Below are positions 8,851 to 17,491 of a stretch of 64,000 nucleotides of DNA, piece after piece. This DNA comes from Alphaproteobacteria bacterium. Its GTDB lineage: Bacteria; Pseudomonadota; Alphaproteobacteria; Sphingomonadales; Sphingomonadaceae. A program made the position numbers and the translations under genes. The notes beneath the pieces were generated by a model. That model saw nothing but the letters and a program-made list of their open reading frames with translations. It was not told the DNA's origin and did no database searches. Within the stretch, counting starts at the first letter, position 1. Each line of letters opens with the position of its first letter. The DNA is taken from assembly GCA_019232625.1 (NCBI GenBank), contig JAFANP010000044.1, forward strand, positions 20,208-84,207, written 5' to 3'.

Positions 8851-9236
8851 CAGCCGAACACCCACCACCGGTTGAGCGCGAAGGTGGCGAAGGGCGTGAC
8901 GAGCACGGCGGGGACGAGCGGCCACCAGGTGGGGCCGTGGAAGAAAGGGCCGGTGAGGACCCAGGTGAACGCCATGTTGAGCACCATGCCGACCGACTGG
9001 ACGAGGATGAAGCGGCTCTGAGTGGCCGCCGACCCCTCGTCCTTGCCGTGCCCCTTGAAGCTCCAGCGGCTGTGCAGGACGTAGCCGACCCCGACCGCCA
9101 CCGCGAAGGCGAGGACGACGGCGACGACCGGGTGGACGACGTAGGTGGCGAGCGGCCAGTAGATGACCGCGTAGAGCGCCGTCGAAAAGAGGCCGACCAG
9201 CCCGAAGCGGACGAGCTGTCCGGCAAGCGTGGTCAT
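8850..9236 (-). CDS. GtrA-family membrane protein
   Basis: Protein of 128 residues with four hydrophobic helices, beginning MTTLAGQLVRFGLVGLFST and ending FALNRWWVFG, both hallmarks of the GtrA/DPMS-associated family. These proteins are thought to flip or present polyprenyl-phosphate sugars. The start at 9236 was chosen because a GAAGG ribosome site lies 5 bases upstream and the longer frame gives a non-hydrophobic leader. The next gene begins within its stop codon. Together with the GtrB-type enzyme on the other strand it suggests glucosylation-like decoration of a surface polymer; which polymer is unknown. Confidence 0.85.
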   Translation of the reverse strand: MTTLAGQLVRFGLVGLFSTALYAVIYWPLATYVVHPVVAVVLAFAVAVGVGYVLHSRWSFKGHGKDEGSAATQSRFILVQSVGMVLNMAFTWVLTGPFFHGPTWWPLVPAVLVTPFATFALNRWWVFG

Positions 9237-9336
9237 CGCGCCTTCGTTCTTCACTTCAGCGCGTTCTCCCGTCCGCCCGCTTGCCCTTTGGGGGTGACCG
9301 ACTAATGCGGGCGCGAGGGGTTGAAAAGGGGGAAGC

Positions 9337-11103
9337 ATGGAGGAGCTCGACAGGCTGGAGAAGCACTGGCGCTGGTGGCTGCTCCTGTTCTGGCTGTGCG
9401 CGGCCGCGGCGCTCATCTACGCGAAATGGAGCGCCATCCGCAGCTTCGGGCTCGGCGACACCGACGACAATATGCGGATCATGGAGGTTCGCGCCTGGCT
9501 GGCCGGCCAGCCCTGGTACGATTTGCGCCAATATCGTCTCAACCCGCCCTTCGGCGCCGACATCCACTGGTCGCGCCTCGTCGACCTTCCTATCGCCGGC
9601 CTGAAGCTCGGCCTGACGCCCTTGCTAGGAGGGGCCGGTGCGGAAAAGGTCGCCGTGACCGTCGCGCCGCTGCTGCCGATGGCCGTGGCGATGGCCGCGG
9701 TGGCGGCGGTCGCGCGGCGGCTGCTGGCGCCCAGCGCCTTCGCCCTGGCGATCGCCGTCCTTCTCTGCGCGCAGTCGCCGCGCGCGATGTGGGCGCCGCT
9801 TCGCATCGACCATCACGGCTGGCAGCTCGCCTTCCTCGCCTGCGCCCTTGCCGGGCTGACGGATCCCAAGCGCGCGCGCGGCGGCCTCATCCTCGGGCTC
9901 TCCACGGCGCTGTCCGTCGTCATCGGCCTCGAGATGCTCCTCTACCTCGCCTTGGCGGGCGGGCTTGCGGTGCTGATGTGGGTACGCGACCGCGGCGAGG
10001 CCCGGCGCCTTCTCACCTACGGCGCCAGCCTCGCCGGAGGGACGGCGGCCGGCTACCTCCTGTTCGCGTCCTGGGCGAACCGGGCGCCGATGTGCGACGC
10101 GCTCTCGCCCGTCTGGCTGTCGGCGCTGAGCGGCGCCGGCGCGGTCGCCATCCTCCTCGCCTTGCTGCCCCTGCGATCCTGGCCGCTTCGCCTCGGTGCG
10201 GCGGCGGTCGGCGGAGTCGTCGTCGGCGCCGCCTTCGCGCTCGCCTGGCCGCACTGCCTCGGACGGCTCGAGAACGTCTCGCCCGAGGCCACCCGGCTGT
10301 GGCTGGTCAACGTCCGCGAGGCGCGCCCGATCTACCTTCACGGGCTCCAGACGGTCGTGATCGTCTGCGCCCTGCCGATCATGGGCCTGATCGGCTATGC
10401 GACGATGCTTTGGCGGAGCCGGCGGGATCCGGAGCGCCTGATGCTCTGGGGCCTCGTCGCCGCCCCCGCTCTTCTCGCCGCGCTCCTCCTGCTCTGGCAG
10501 GCGCGGGCGGGACCGGCGGCGCAGCTCCTCGCCGTGCCGGGCGCGACGGGACTGGCCTGGGTGCTCCTGCCCTGGACGTTCGGCAACCGCTTCATGCTGG
10601 TCCGCGTGGTGGGGACGGTCGGCGCCTTCCTGCTCGTCTCCGGCCTCCTCGCCCAGCAGGTGGCGAGCTGGGTTCCGCAGCCGGCGAGGCCGGCGATGAA
10701 GACCGTCAAACGCGCCGACGGCCTGTGCTGGAGCCTGTGGGGCCTTCACCCGGTGGCGCTGGTGCCGAAAGGCTATGTGCTGACCCATGTGGACCTCGGG
10801 CCGCGGCTCATCGCCGTCACCCATCACGACGCCGTCGCCGGCCCCTACCACCGCAACGGGCGCGACATCGTCGACGTGATGCTCGCCTTCCGCAGCACGC
10901 CCGAATACGCCCACCAGGTGATCGAGCGCCGCGGGATCGACTATGTCCTCGTCTGCCCGAGCATGTCGGAGACCACCATCTATTCGACCCAGGCGAAGAA
11001 CGGCTTCTACATGCAGCTGATCAGGGGCCAGGTGCCGGACTGGCTTGAGCCGGTGCCGCTGCCCAAGGCGTCGCCCTTCCGGATGTGGCGCGTCAGACGC
11101 TGA
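9337..11103 (+). CDS. STT3/GT-C-like polytopic membrane glycosyltransferase candidate
   Basis: 588 residues, about 11-13 predicted helices with a C-terminal globular part (about 460-588). After the first helix comes GDTDDNMRIMEVRAWL (40-55), an acidic loop like the first catalytic loop of oligosaccharyltransferase STT3/AglB, then FGADIHWSRL (72-81). A second loop holds RIDHHGW (156-162), matching the DHH signature of STT3 proteins. This is recognition by motif, not by alignment; no WWDYG-like motif is obvious in the C-terminal part. The enzyme may transfer a polyprenyl-linked sugar or oligosaccharide to a protein or lipid. Neighbouring GtrA/GtrB genes fit that. Its 3' end overlaps the convergent marC-like gene by 11 bp. 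Confidence 0.7.
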   Translation: MEELDRLEKHWRWWLLLFWLCAAAALIYAKWSAIRSFGLGDTDDNMRIMEVRAWLAGQPWYDLRQYRLNPPFGADIHWSRLVDLPIAGLKLGLTPLLGGAGAEKVAVTVAPLLPMAVAMAAVAAVARRLLAPSAFALAIAVLLCAQSPRAMWAPLRIDHHGWQLAFLACALAGLTDPKRARGGLILGLSTALSVVIGLEMLLYLALAGGLAVLMWVRDRGEARRLLTYGASLAGGTAAGYLLFASWANRAPMCDALSPVWLSALSGAGAVAILLALLPLRSWPLRLGAAAVGGVVVGAAFALAWPHCLGRLENVSPEATRLWLVNVREARPIYLHGLQTVVIVCALPIMGLIGYATMLWRSRRDPERLMLWGLVAAPALLAALLLLWQARAGPAAQLLAVPGATGLAWVLLPWTFGNRFMLVRVVGTVGAFLLVSGLLAQQVASWVPQPARPAMKTVKRADGLCWSLWGLHPVALVPKGYVLTHVDLGPRLIAVTHHDAVAGPYHRNGRDIVDVMLAFRSTPEYAHQVIERRGIDYVLVCPSMSETTIYSTQAKNGFYMQLIRGQVPDWLEPVPLPKASPFRMWRVRR

Positions 11104-11716
11104 AGCTGACGGAGATCCCGTCGATGACGAACTGGGCGGCGAGCGCGGCGAGGATGACGCCGAGCAGCCGGGTCAGCATCGCCTCCGTCTTGTGGCCGAG
11201 GATCCGCATCAGCGGCGCCGCGGCGAGCAGCGCGAGCAGCGTCAGGATCAGCACTGCGACGAGGGCGCCGACGACGGTCAGCGACTCGCGGAGGCCGTTG
11301 CTGCGGGCCATGAGCAGCATCACCGACGCGATGGATCCGGGCCCGGCGATCATCGGGATCGCCATCGGAAAGACGGAGATGTCCTCGTGCTGGGGGTCCG
11401 CGTTCACTTCCTGCGCGCGGTGCTCCCGGCGCTGGGTCCGCTTCTCGAACACCATCTCGAGCGCGATCAGGAACAGCATGATGCCGCCCGCGATGCGGAA
11501 GGCGGCGAGGCTGATGCCGAGATGCTTGAGCAGATCCTCCCCAAGCAGCCCGAAGAAGAGGAGGATGCCGGCGGCGACGAGCACGGCTCGGATCGCCATC
11601 ATCCGCCGCTCGCCGGGCGGCGCCTCGCGGGTCAGGCTGGCGTAGATGGGCGCGCAGCCCGGCGGGTCGATGACGACCAGCAGGGTGACGAAGGCGGAGG
11701 AGAAGAGCTCGATCAC
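11093..11716 (-). CDS. MarC/YchE family inner-membrane protein
   Basis: 207-residue protein with six hydrophobic helices arranged as two similar halves, each including a polar re-entrant-like motif: VVIDPPGCAPIYASLT in the first and PMAIPMIAGPGSIAS in the second. These are diagnostic of the MarC (UPF0056) family. The E. coli protein was once linked to multiple antibiotic resistance, a link since withdrawn; the transport substrate remains unknown. A charged cytoplasmic loop (EKRTQRREHRAQE) separates the halves. It lies 40 bp downstream of the YggT gene on the same strand and may share its transcript. Confidence 0.88.
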   Translation of the reverse strand: MIELFSSAFVTLLVVIDPPGCAPIYASLTREAPPGERRMMAIRAVLVAAGILLFFGLLGEDLLKHLGISLAAFRIAGGIMLFLIALEMVFEKRTQRREHRAQEVNADPQHEDISVFPMAIPMIAGPGSIASVMLLMARSNGLRESLTVVGALVAVLILTLLALLAAAPLMRILGHKTEAMLTRLLGVILAALAAQFVIDGISVSFSV

Positions 11717-11756
11717 GACCCCTTCCGCGGCGCCCCGCCGGAGGACTTCCGGCCGC

Positions 11757-12059
11757 TCATCGGGAGGCGCTGATCAGGAGGTCCATCCGCAGGTCGCCGA
11801 TCAGCCGCTGAAGCAGCCAGATGACGAGCAGCAGCACCATGGGGCTGAGGTCCAGGCCACCGAAATCGGGAAGTATCTTGCGGATCGGCCGGTAGAAGGG
11901 GTCGGTGAGCTTCTCGAGCCCGCCGATCAGGCCCCGCACGAAAGGGCTGTGGCTGTTGACGACGTTGAACGCCACCAGCCACCCGAGGATGACCTGGATG
12001 ATGATGACCCAGCTGAAGATCCATAGGACGATCCCCAGCAGATCGAGCAACGTCAGCAT
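11757..12059 (-). CDS. YggT family membrane protein
   Basis: Small integral membrane protein of 100 residues. Two hydrophobic segments flank the family motif DPFYRPIRKILPDFGGLDLSP, which is characteristic of YggT/CcbA-type proteins. Relatives in chloroplasts and cyanobacteria assist cytochrome or nucleoid organisation; in proteobacteria YggT is linked to osmotic shock tolerance and often sits beside proC/yggS, which are not present here. Start at 12059 is the only plausible methionine. The MarC-like gene follows on the same strand. Confidence 0.9.
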   Translation of the reverse strand: MLTLLDLLGIVLWIFSWVIIIQVILGWLVAFNVVNSHSPFVRGLIGGLEKLTDPFYRPIRKILPDFGGLDLSPMVLLLVIWLLQRLIGDLRMDLLISASR

Positions 12060-12131
12060 GCGCCCTCCACTCCTCCGCGTCGAGCGGATGTAGGGAAGCG
12101 GCGCGCCTGCGGCAATGCCCGCGCCCAGGCC

Positions 12132-12302
12132 TCAGCCGTGGGCGGCTTCCCGTCCGGCGCCCTGCGACGCGACGATGAGATCGGCATATTCCTCGGCGAG
12201 GCGGCGGTGGCAGTCCGCGGCGAGCGGATGCCTCGCGCGCGCCGCCGCACGCTGCTCGGCCGCTATGCGCGAGCGATAATAATCGAGGTCGGTCTGTTCC
12301 AT
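12132..12302 (-). CDS. Small hydrophilic protein (56 aa)
   Basis: A short frame starting ATG at 12302 behind a GGGGGAAGA ribosome site, reading MEQTDLDYYRSRIAAEQRAA and continuing through a charged, helix-forming sequence with HRRLAEEYADLI before a TGA. I recognise the pattern as a small hypothetical protein seen in sphingomonads (a memory of the family, not a search). No signal peptide or membrane segment. The strong ribosome site and helical, amphipathic composition support it being real. It lies just upstream of yggT on the same strand with a 72-bp gap. Function unknown. Confidence 0.6.
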   Translation of the reverse strand: MEQTDLDYYRSRIAAEQRAAARARHPLAADCHRRLAEEYADLIVASQGAGREAAHG

Positions 12303-12411
12303 TCTTCCCCCCCGGGAGCGAATGAAGGCAGACTATGCCCGTCCTGCCGCTGGGACAATGACATGGATCAGTGGGGAGGCTATGTTGATCGCCGCTCTCG
12401 AAAGGCCTGTC

Positions 12412-12672
12412 ATGCGTCTGCTTCCCCTCGCCCTTCTGCCGGCCCTGCTCGGCGGCTGTCTCGCCAAGACCGCCGTCGACGTCGTCACCCTTCCCGTGAA
12501 GGCCGCGTCGAAGACCGTCGACCTCCTCACCACCAGCCAGGCCGAGGCCGACCAGAAGCGGGGCCGCGCGCTTCGCGAGCGCGAGGAGTGCCTCGGCAAG
12601 GAGGAGCGGCGGGCGGCCCGGGAGCATCGCGAGCCGGACGCGGCCCGCTGCCCGGAACCGCCAAGGCGGTGA
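12412..12672 (+). CDS. Small lipoprotein
   Basis: 86-residue protein with a lipobox: MRLLPLALLPALLGGC, so lipidation at C16 is expected. The mature part begins AKTAVDVVTLPVKAASKTVD and ends in a charged arginine/glutamate-rich tail. An alternative start at 12382 has a good GGGGAGG site and would lengthen the N-terminus by ten residues; I favour 12412 because it gives a standard lipoprotein signal. The stop directly abuts the 3' end of the convergent aldehyde dehydrogenase gene. No function can be assigned. Confidence 0.65.
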   Translation: MRLLPLALLPALLGGCLAKTAVDVVTLPVKAASKTVDLLTTSQAEADQKRGRALREREECLGKEERRAAREHREPDAARCPEPPRR

Positions 12673-14181
12673 TCAGAGCGCGATCGCGACCGTCTTGAGC
12701 TCGGTATAGGCCTCGATGCCGTAGCGCCCCTGCTCCCGGCCGAAGCCGGACTGCTTGTAGCCGCCGAACGGCAGCGCCACGTCGGCGGCGGACGGGCAAT
12801 TGCCCCAGACCATGCCGGCCTTCAGCTTCGCGGCGAGCTTGTGCATGGCCGACACGTCGCGGGTCCAGATGCTGGCTGCGAGGCCGTAGCTCGTGTCGTT
12901 GGCCGCCTTGGCGACCTCGTCGAGATCCTCGTAGCGCTGCGCCGCGAGAACGGGACCGAATATCTCCTCGCGCACCACCGCCATGTCTGGCCTCACGTCG
13001 ACCAGCACGGTCGGGTTGACGAAATAGCCGTCTCCCCCCGGCGCGTCGCCTCCGCAAAGCACCGAGGCGCCCTCCTTGCGCCCTTTCTCGATATAGCCGA
13101 GCACCCGCGCATGCTGCTCGCTGGAGACGAGCGGCCCCATCATCGTGTCCGGGGCAAGCGACGGCCCCACCTTCCACTGCGCGGCATTGGCGGCGACCGC
13201 CTCGAGGAGCGCGTCGAACACGTCCTTGTGCGCGAACAGGCGCGAGCCGGCGATGCAGACCTGGCCCGAATTGGCGAAGATCGAGCGCGCCGCCCCCGCC
13301 GCGGTCCGCTGCACGTCGACGTCGGGAAGGACGATGACCGGCGACTTGCCGCCGAGCTCCAGCGTCACCCGCTTGAGCGTCTCCGTAGCGTTGCGGTTGA
13401 TCAGCTTGCCGACCTCGGTGGAGCCGGTGAACGCCACCTTGTCCACGTCCGGGTGGCGGACCAGCCGGTCGCCCGCAGTCTCGCCGAGCCCGGTGACGAT
13501 GTTGACGACGCCGTCGGGGATGCCGGCCTCGGCCACCAGGTCGCCGAGGCGAAGCGCGGTCAGCGACGTCTGCTCGGCCGGCTTGAGCACGGCGGTGCAG
13601 CCGGCGGCCAAGGCGGGCGCGATCTTCTGGACCGCCATCATCAGCGGGAAGTTCCACGGCACGATCTGGGCGCAGACGCCGACCGGCTCGCGGCGGACAT
13701 AAGCGTGGACGCTTCCAACCGGCATCCCCGCCGGCTCGACATGCTCGCCGGCGATCTTGGTCGCCCAGCCCGCCATGTAGCGCAGCGTCTGGACCGACCT
13801 CGGGAGATCATAGCCCTGGCTCGCGACGCGGGGCTTGCCGTTGTCGATGGATTCGAGCTCGGCCAGCTCGGGCGTATGCTCTTCGAGGAGCGCCGCCAGC
13901 CGCTCCATCAGCCGCTCCCGCTGGTAAGGGGGGAGGCCGGACCAGCGTCCGTCGTCGAAGGCGCGCCGGGCCGCCGCCACGGCGCGGTCCACATCGGCAT
14001 CCGACGCGTCGACGACCGCGGCGATCTCCTTGCCCGTCGAGGGATCGTAGACCGGAAGGGTGCGGCCGTGGGTCGAGTCGATCCAGCGCCCGTCGATGAA
14101 GAGGGCGGGCGCGCGGGCGAGCGCCTTGCGGGCGGCCTCCGAATAATCGGGCTGGGCGGCGAGGCGGGTCATCTCGTTCAT
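12673..14181 (-). CDS. NAD(P)-dependent aldehyde dehydrogenase
   Basis: 502-residue enzyme of the class 1/2 aldehyde dehydrogenase superfamily, oxidising an aldehyde to a carboxylate with NAD(P)+. All key residues are present: N177 in VPWNFPL (oxyanion), K200 in VLKPAEQT (cofactor), the FTGSTEVG nucleotide motif (251-258), general base E275 in LELGGKSP and nucleophile C309 in SGQVCIAGSR. The length and the conserved TLELGGKSP motif suggest a betaine/phenylacetaldehyde-type broad-range enzyme, but substrate cannot be read from the sequence. It is a single-gene unit divergent from the SGNH esterase gene, with a 96-bp shared upstream region. Confidence 0.92.
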   Translation of the reverse strand: MNEMTRLAAQPDYSEAARKALARAPALFIDGRWIDSTHGRTLPVYDPSTGKEIAAVVDASDADVDRAVAAARRAFDDGRWSGLPPYQRERLMERLAALLEEHTPELAELESIDNGKPRVASQGYDLPRSVQTLRYMAGWATKIAGEHVEPAGMPVGSVHAYVRREPVGVCAQIVPWNFPLMMAVQKIAPALAAGCTAVLKPAEQTSLTALRLGDLVAEAGIPDGVVNIVTGLGETAGDRLVRHPDVDKVAFTGSTEVGKLINRNATETLKRVTLELGGKSPVIVLPDVDVQRTAAGAARSIFANSGQVCIAGSRLFAHKDVFDALLEAVAANAAQWKVGPSLAPDTMMGPLVSSEQHARVLGYIEKGRKEGASVLCGGDAPGGDGYFVNPTVLVDVRPDMAVVREEIFGPVLAAQRYEDLDEVAKAANDTSYGLAASIWTRDVSAMHKLAAKLKAGMVWGNCPSAADVALPFGGYKQSGFGREQGRYGIEAYTELKTVAIAL

Positions 14182-14277
14182 CGGCGGCGTCTCCTCGTCG
14201 GCATCGGCTTCGCAGCCGGACTAGGAGTTGCCAGGCTCCCACGCAACTCTTCGCGCCGTCATGCTTTGAGGCGGACC

Positions 14278-14850
14278 ATGCCTGCTTCAGCCCCCGTCAT
14301 CCTCGCCTTCGGCGACAGCCTCGTCGCCGGTTACGGTCTCCCCCGCGAAGACGGCTTCGCCCCGCAGATGGAAGCCGCCCTCAGGGCGCGCGGGCTGGAC
14401 GCCACGGTGATCAACGCCGGCGTGTCCGGCAACACCTCGGGCGGCGCGAGCGTCAGGCTCAAATGGGTGCTGGACCGGCTGCCGTCCCCACCGGACCTCG
14501 CCATCGTGGCGCTCGGCGGCAACGACATCCTGCGCGCCATTCCGGCCCGCGAGACTCGCGAGGACATGGCGACCATCCTCACGCGCCTCGAGGAGCGGGG
14601 AGTCCCGGTGGTGCTCGCCGGCATGGTGGCGCCGCCCTTCCTCGGCGACGGCTACAGGAAGGCGTTCAACGCCCTCTTCCCCGATCTCGCCCGGGAGCAT
14701 CGGGTGGCCGGCTTCTACCCCTTCTTCCTGACGGGCGTGGCGGGGAATCCGAAGCTCAACCTTCCGGACGGCCTCCATCCCAACCGCGCGGGCGTGGCGC
14801 GGATGGTGGCGGGCGTTCTCCCGATCGTCACACGCGCGCTGGGCGCCTAG
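14278..14850 (+). CDS. SGNH-family arylesterase (TesA-like)
   Basis: GDSL/SGNH hydrolase of 190 residues. Block I is FGDSLVAGYG (nucleophile S14), block II contributes G51 and N52 in SGNT, block III is LGGND (N82), and block V is DGLHPN (D164, H167), so the catalytic set is complete. This matches the TesA/arylesterase subgroup, which cleaves acyl-CoA or short-chain esters. Most relatives have a signal peptide; this start at 14278 does not give one, so the protein may be cytoplasmic or the true start could be upstream. Its last four bases overlap the end of the convergent PilZ gene. Confidence 0.87.
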   Translation: MPASAPVILAFGDSLVAGYGLPREDGFAPQMEAALRARGLDATVINAGVSGNTSGGASVRLKWVLDRLPSPPDLAIVALGGNDILRAIPARETREDMATILTRLEERGVPVVLAGMVAPPFLGDGYRKAFNALFPDLAREHRVAGFYPFFLTGVAGNPKLNLPDGLHPNRAGVARMVAGVLPIVTRALGA

Positions 14851-15137
14851 CCGCCGAGCACGATCTCATGGCCGAAGTTCAGGCCGATGCGGCCGTCCCT
14901 CGACCAGCGCACGAAGGCGTGGATGCGGCTGCATTCCGGGAACTGGACCAGCACCGTCTCGCCGAGGCGCGGCGAAAGCGCGCTCTCCACCATCGTGCCG
15001 CGCGAGGAGATGTTGAGGACGGGGACCTCGTGGGGCGCCCCCCGGAACCAGATCGTGGCGCTCTCGATCAGACCTTCGTAGCGCGGCTCGCGGCGCCGCT
15101 CGTCCCCGGCCGTCTCGATCTTCTGCTGAACGCCCAT
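14847..15137 (-). CDS. PilZ domain protein
   Basis: A 96-residue stand-alone PilZ domain. The RxxxR motif appears as RRREPR (14-19) and the second c-di-GMP motif as NISSRG (42-47, N/DxSxxG), so cyclic-di-GMP binding is expected. Single-domain PilZ proteins act as adaptors for motility or exopolysaccharide synthesis. No partner is adjacent: it lies between an esterase (convergent) and the glycosidase/RmlD fusion (divergent). Proximity to glycan genes suggests but does not prove control of polysaccharide production. Confidence 0.87.
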   Translation of the reverse strand: MGVQQKIETAGDERRREPRYEGLIESATIWFRGAPHEVPVLNISSRGTMVESALSPRLGETVLVQFPECSRIHAFVRWSRDGRIGLNFGHEIVLGG

Positions 15138-15301
15138 AGGCTCCTCCGCAATCGCATGGGAGCATGGACCCGAGAGCCTTTAGATTTCCCTAGCGTCCGG
15201 GAAATCTGCCTAACCTGCTTAAGCGGCGGGCCGTTTTGTCGGAACAACGGCTCCGGGACTCGTGTTTCGTTTCTTGTCCGCAACAGCGAACCGCAAGGTG
15301 A

Positions 15302-17488
15302 ATGACGAACGATCGACGCAACACGCCTCCGCTGGAACTCTGGGGAGGTGTCGAATGCACCATCGTCCGCCTCGGCGACGACTATCGCGACCAGACGGCG
15401 GAGACGGGCCACCTCCAGCGCCGCGACGACATCGCTCTGATCGCCGGGCTCGGCATCAGGACGGTGCGCTACCCGATCCTGTGGGAAGCGATCGCTCCCG
15501 ATCGCCCCGACGATCTCGACTTCGCCTGGACCGACGAGCGGCTAGCCATGCTGAGGGAGCGCGGCATCCGGGTCATCGGCGGCCTGCTCCACCACGGTTC
15601 GGGCCCCCGCTATACCGACCTGCTCGACCGCGACTTTCCAGCCAAGCTCGCCGACTTCGCGGCGCGGGTGGCCGACCGCTATCCGTGGATCGAGATGTGG
15701 ACTCCCGTCAACGAGCCGCTGACCACCGCCCGCTTCTCCGGCCTCTACGGCCATTGGTACCCGCACGGGAGGGACTATCCCACCTTCCTGCGTGCCCTCG
15801 TCAACCAATGCCGAGGCACCTTGGAGGCGATGCGCGCCATCCGGCGGCACGTTCCGGGCGCCAAGCTGGTGCAGACGGAGGATCTCGGAAAGACCTTCTC
15901 GACGGCGCCGCTGCGCTACCAAGCCGTGCACGAGAACGAGCGTCGGTGGCTGAGCCTCGACCTGCTCTGCGGGCGGGTCGATCCCCGGCACAATTGGCAC
16001 TCCTTCCTGTCCCAGGCCGGCGTCGGCGCGGAGGAGATTGACGCGTTCCAGGGAGGCGAGGGGACGCCGGACCTGCTCGGCATCAATCACTATCTCACCA
16101 GCGAGCGGTTCCTCGACCACCGTCTCCACCTCTATCCCGGGCAGCAGGCGGGCGGGAACGGGCGCGACACCTATGTCGATGCCGAAGCCGTCCGGGTGAA
16201 GCGCCTCGAGCCCGACACCGGAATCGGGCCGCGGCTCCGCGAAGCCTGGGAGCGCTACCGCATCCCCCTGGCGGTGACCGAGGTCCACCACGGCTGCCAT
16301 CGCGACGAGCAGCTGCGCTGGTTCGCCGAGGCCTGGAAGACCTGCGGCGCGCTGCGGGAGGAAGGGATAGACCTGCGCGCCGTCACGCTCTGGTCGATGT
16401 TCGGCAATGTCGACTGGCGGTTCCTGCTGACCCAGCGCAACGGCGTCTACGACCCGGGGGCGTTCGACGCCCGCGGCGAGACGCCGAGGCCGACCGCGGT
16501 GGCGAGCGCCGCCAGGGCCTTTGCCAAAGGCGAGGATTTCGACCATCCGGCGCTCGACAGCCCCGGCTGGTGGCGCCGGCCGCCGCGCCTCTATCCGTGG
16601 AACGGGCGCTGCAAGAGCTTCGAATGGGGCGGCCGCAAGCTGCTCGTCACCGGCGCCACGGGCACGCTCGGCCGCGCCTTCGCCCGCATCTGCGAGGAGC
16701 GCGCCCTCCCCTTCTGCCTCACCACCCGGGCCGAGCTCGACATATGCGACGACGCCTCGATCGCCGCCGCCCTCGAGGAGCATCGGCCGTGGGCGATCGT
16801 CAACACCGCCGGTTTCGTCCGGGTGCCGGATGCGGAACGCGAGCCCGACGCCTGCCTGCGCGCCAATGCTCTCGGCCCCGAGAAGCTCGCCCGCGCCTGC
16901 ACCGCCGCCGGCATCCCGCTCGTCACCTTCTCCTCCGACCTCGTCTTCGACGGCACGCTCGGAAGGCCCTATCGGGAGGACGACCCGGTGAGCCCCACCG
17001 GGATGTACGGCCTCAGCAAGGCCAGGGCCGAAAGCCAGGTGCTCGGCGTGATGGAGGACGCCCTGATCGTCCGCACCAGCGCCTTCTTCGGTCCGTGGGA
17101 CCGGTACAATTTCGCCTGGAACGTGCTCGCCTCCCTCGCCCGCGGCGAGCCGGTCAGGGCCTGCGACCGCACCGAGATATCGCCCACCTACGTGCCCGAT
17201 CTCTGCCACGCGACTCTCGACCTGCTGATCGACGGCGAGAGGGGCGTGTGGCACCTGGCCAACCAGGGCCGGCTGAGCTGGTACGAATTCGCCTACAAGG
17301 TCGCGGAAGGCGCGGGCTACGACCCGGCCATGGTTGAGCCGCTCACGGCGGGCCGTGGGTCGCTCACCGCCCTCGACAGCGGTCGAGGGCCTCTGCTCCG
17401 GCCCTTCGAGCATGCGCTCGGGGACTATCTGGTCCAGGTGCGCGACCGCGAGGATCTGGCGCCGGAGACGGACGTCGCGGCCGAGTGA
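15302..17488 (+). CDS. Glycoside hydrolase (GH1-like) / RmlD-type reductase fusion
   Basis: Two-domain protein of 728 residues. Residues 1-430 form a GH1-like barrel with an acid/base motif TPVNEP (E138) and a probable nucleophile in AVTEVHH (E327). Residues 445-715 are an RmlD-like NAD(P)-dependent sugar-nucleotide reductase: TGATGTLG (450-457), then Y569 and K573 in MYGLSKARAE. A GH1-type domain fused to a dTDP-4-dehydrorhamnose-reductase-like domain is a known but uncharacterised architecture. The first domain may therefore not be a simple beta-glucosidase. ATG at 15302 has a GCAAGGTGA site. It stands alone between convergent and divergent neighbours. A role in surface-sugar synthesis or remodelling is inference. 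Confidence 0.85.
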   Translation: MTNDRRNTPPLELWGGVECTIVRLGDDYRDQTAETGHLQRRDDIALIAGLGIRTVRYPILWEAIAPDRPDDLDFAWTDERLAMLRERGIRVIGGLLHHGSGPRYTDLLDRDFPAKLADFAARVADRYPWIEMWTPVNEPLTTARFSGLYGHWYPHGRDYPTFLRALVNQCRGTLEAMRAIRRHVPGAKLVQTEDLGKTFSTAPLRYQAVHENERRWLSLDLLCGRVDPRHNWHSFLSQAGVGAEEIDAFQGGEGTPDLLGINHYLTSERFLDHRLHLYPGQQAGGNGRDTYVDAEAVRVKRLEPDTGIGPRLREAWERYRIPLAVTEVHHGCHRDEQLRWFAEAWKTCGALREEGIDLRAVTLWSMFGNVDWRFLLTQRNGVYDPGAFDARGETPRPTAVASAARAFAKGEDFDHPALDSPGWWRRPPRLYPWNGRCKSFEWGGRKLLVTGATGTLGRAFARICEERALPFCLTTRAELDICDDASIAAALEEHRPWAIVNTAGFVRVPDAEREPDACLRANALGPEKLARACTAAGIPLVTFSSDLVFDGTLGRPYREDDPVSPTGMYGLSKARAESQVLGVMEDALIVRTSAFFGPWDRYNFAWNVLASLARGEPVRACDRTEISPTYVPDLCHATLDLLIDGERGVWHLANQGRLSWYEFAYKVAEGAGYDPAMVEPLTAGRGSLTALDSGRGPLLRPFEHALGDYLVQVRDREDLAPETDVAAE

Positions 17489-17491
17489 CCG

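Noticed and set aside
15542..17413. 623-codon minus-strand frame over the glycosidase/RmlD gene
   Set aside because: No domain and composition typical of an antisense shadow. The plus-strand gene has two intact enzyme active sites.
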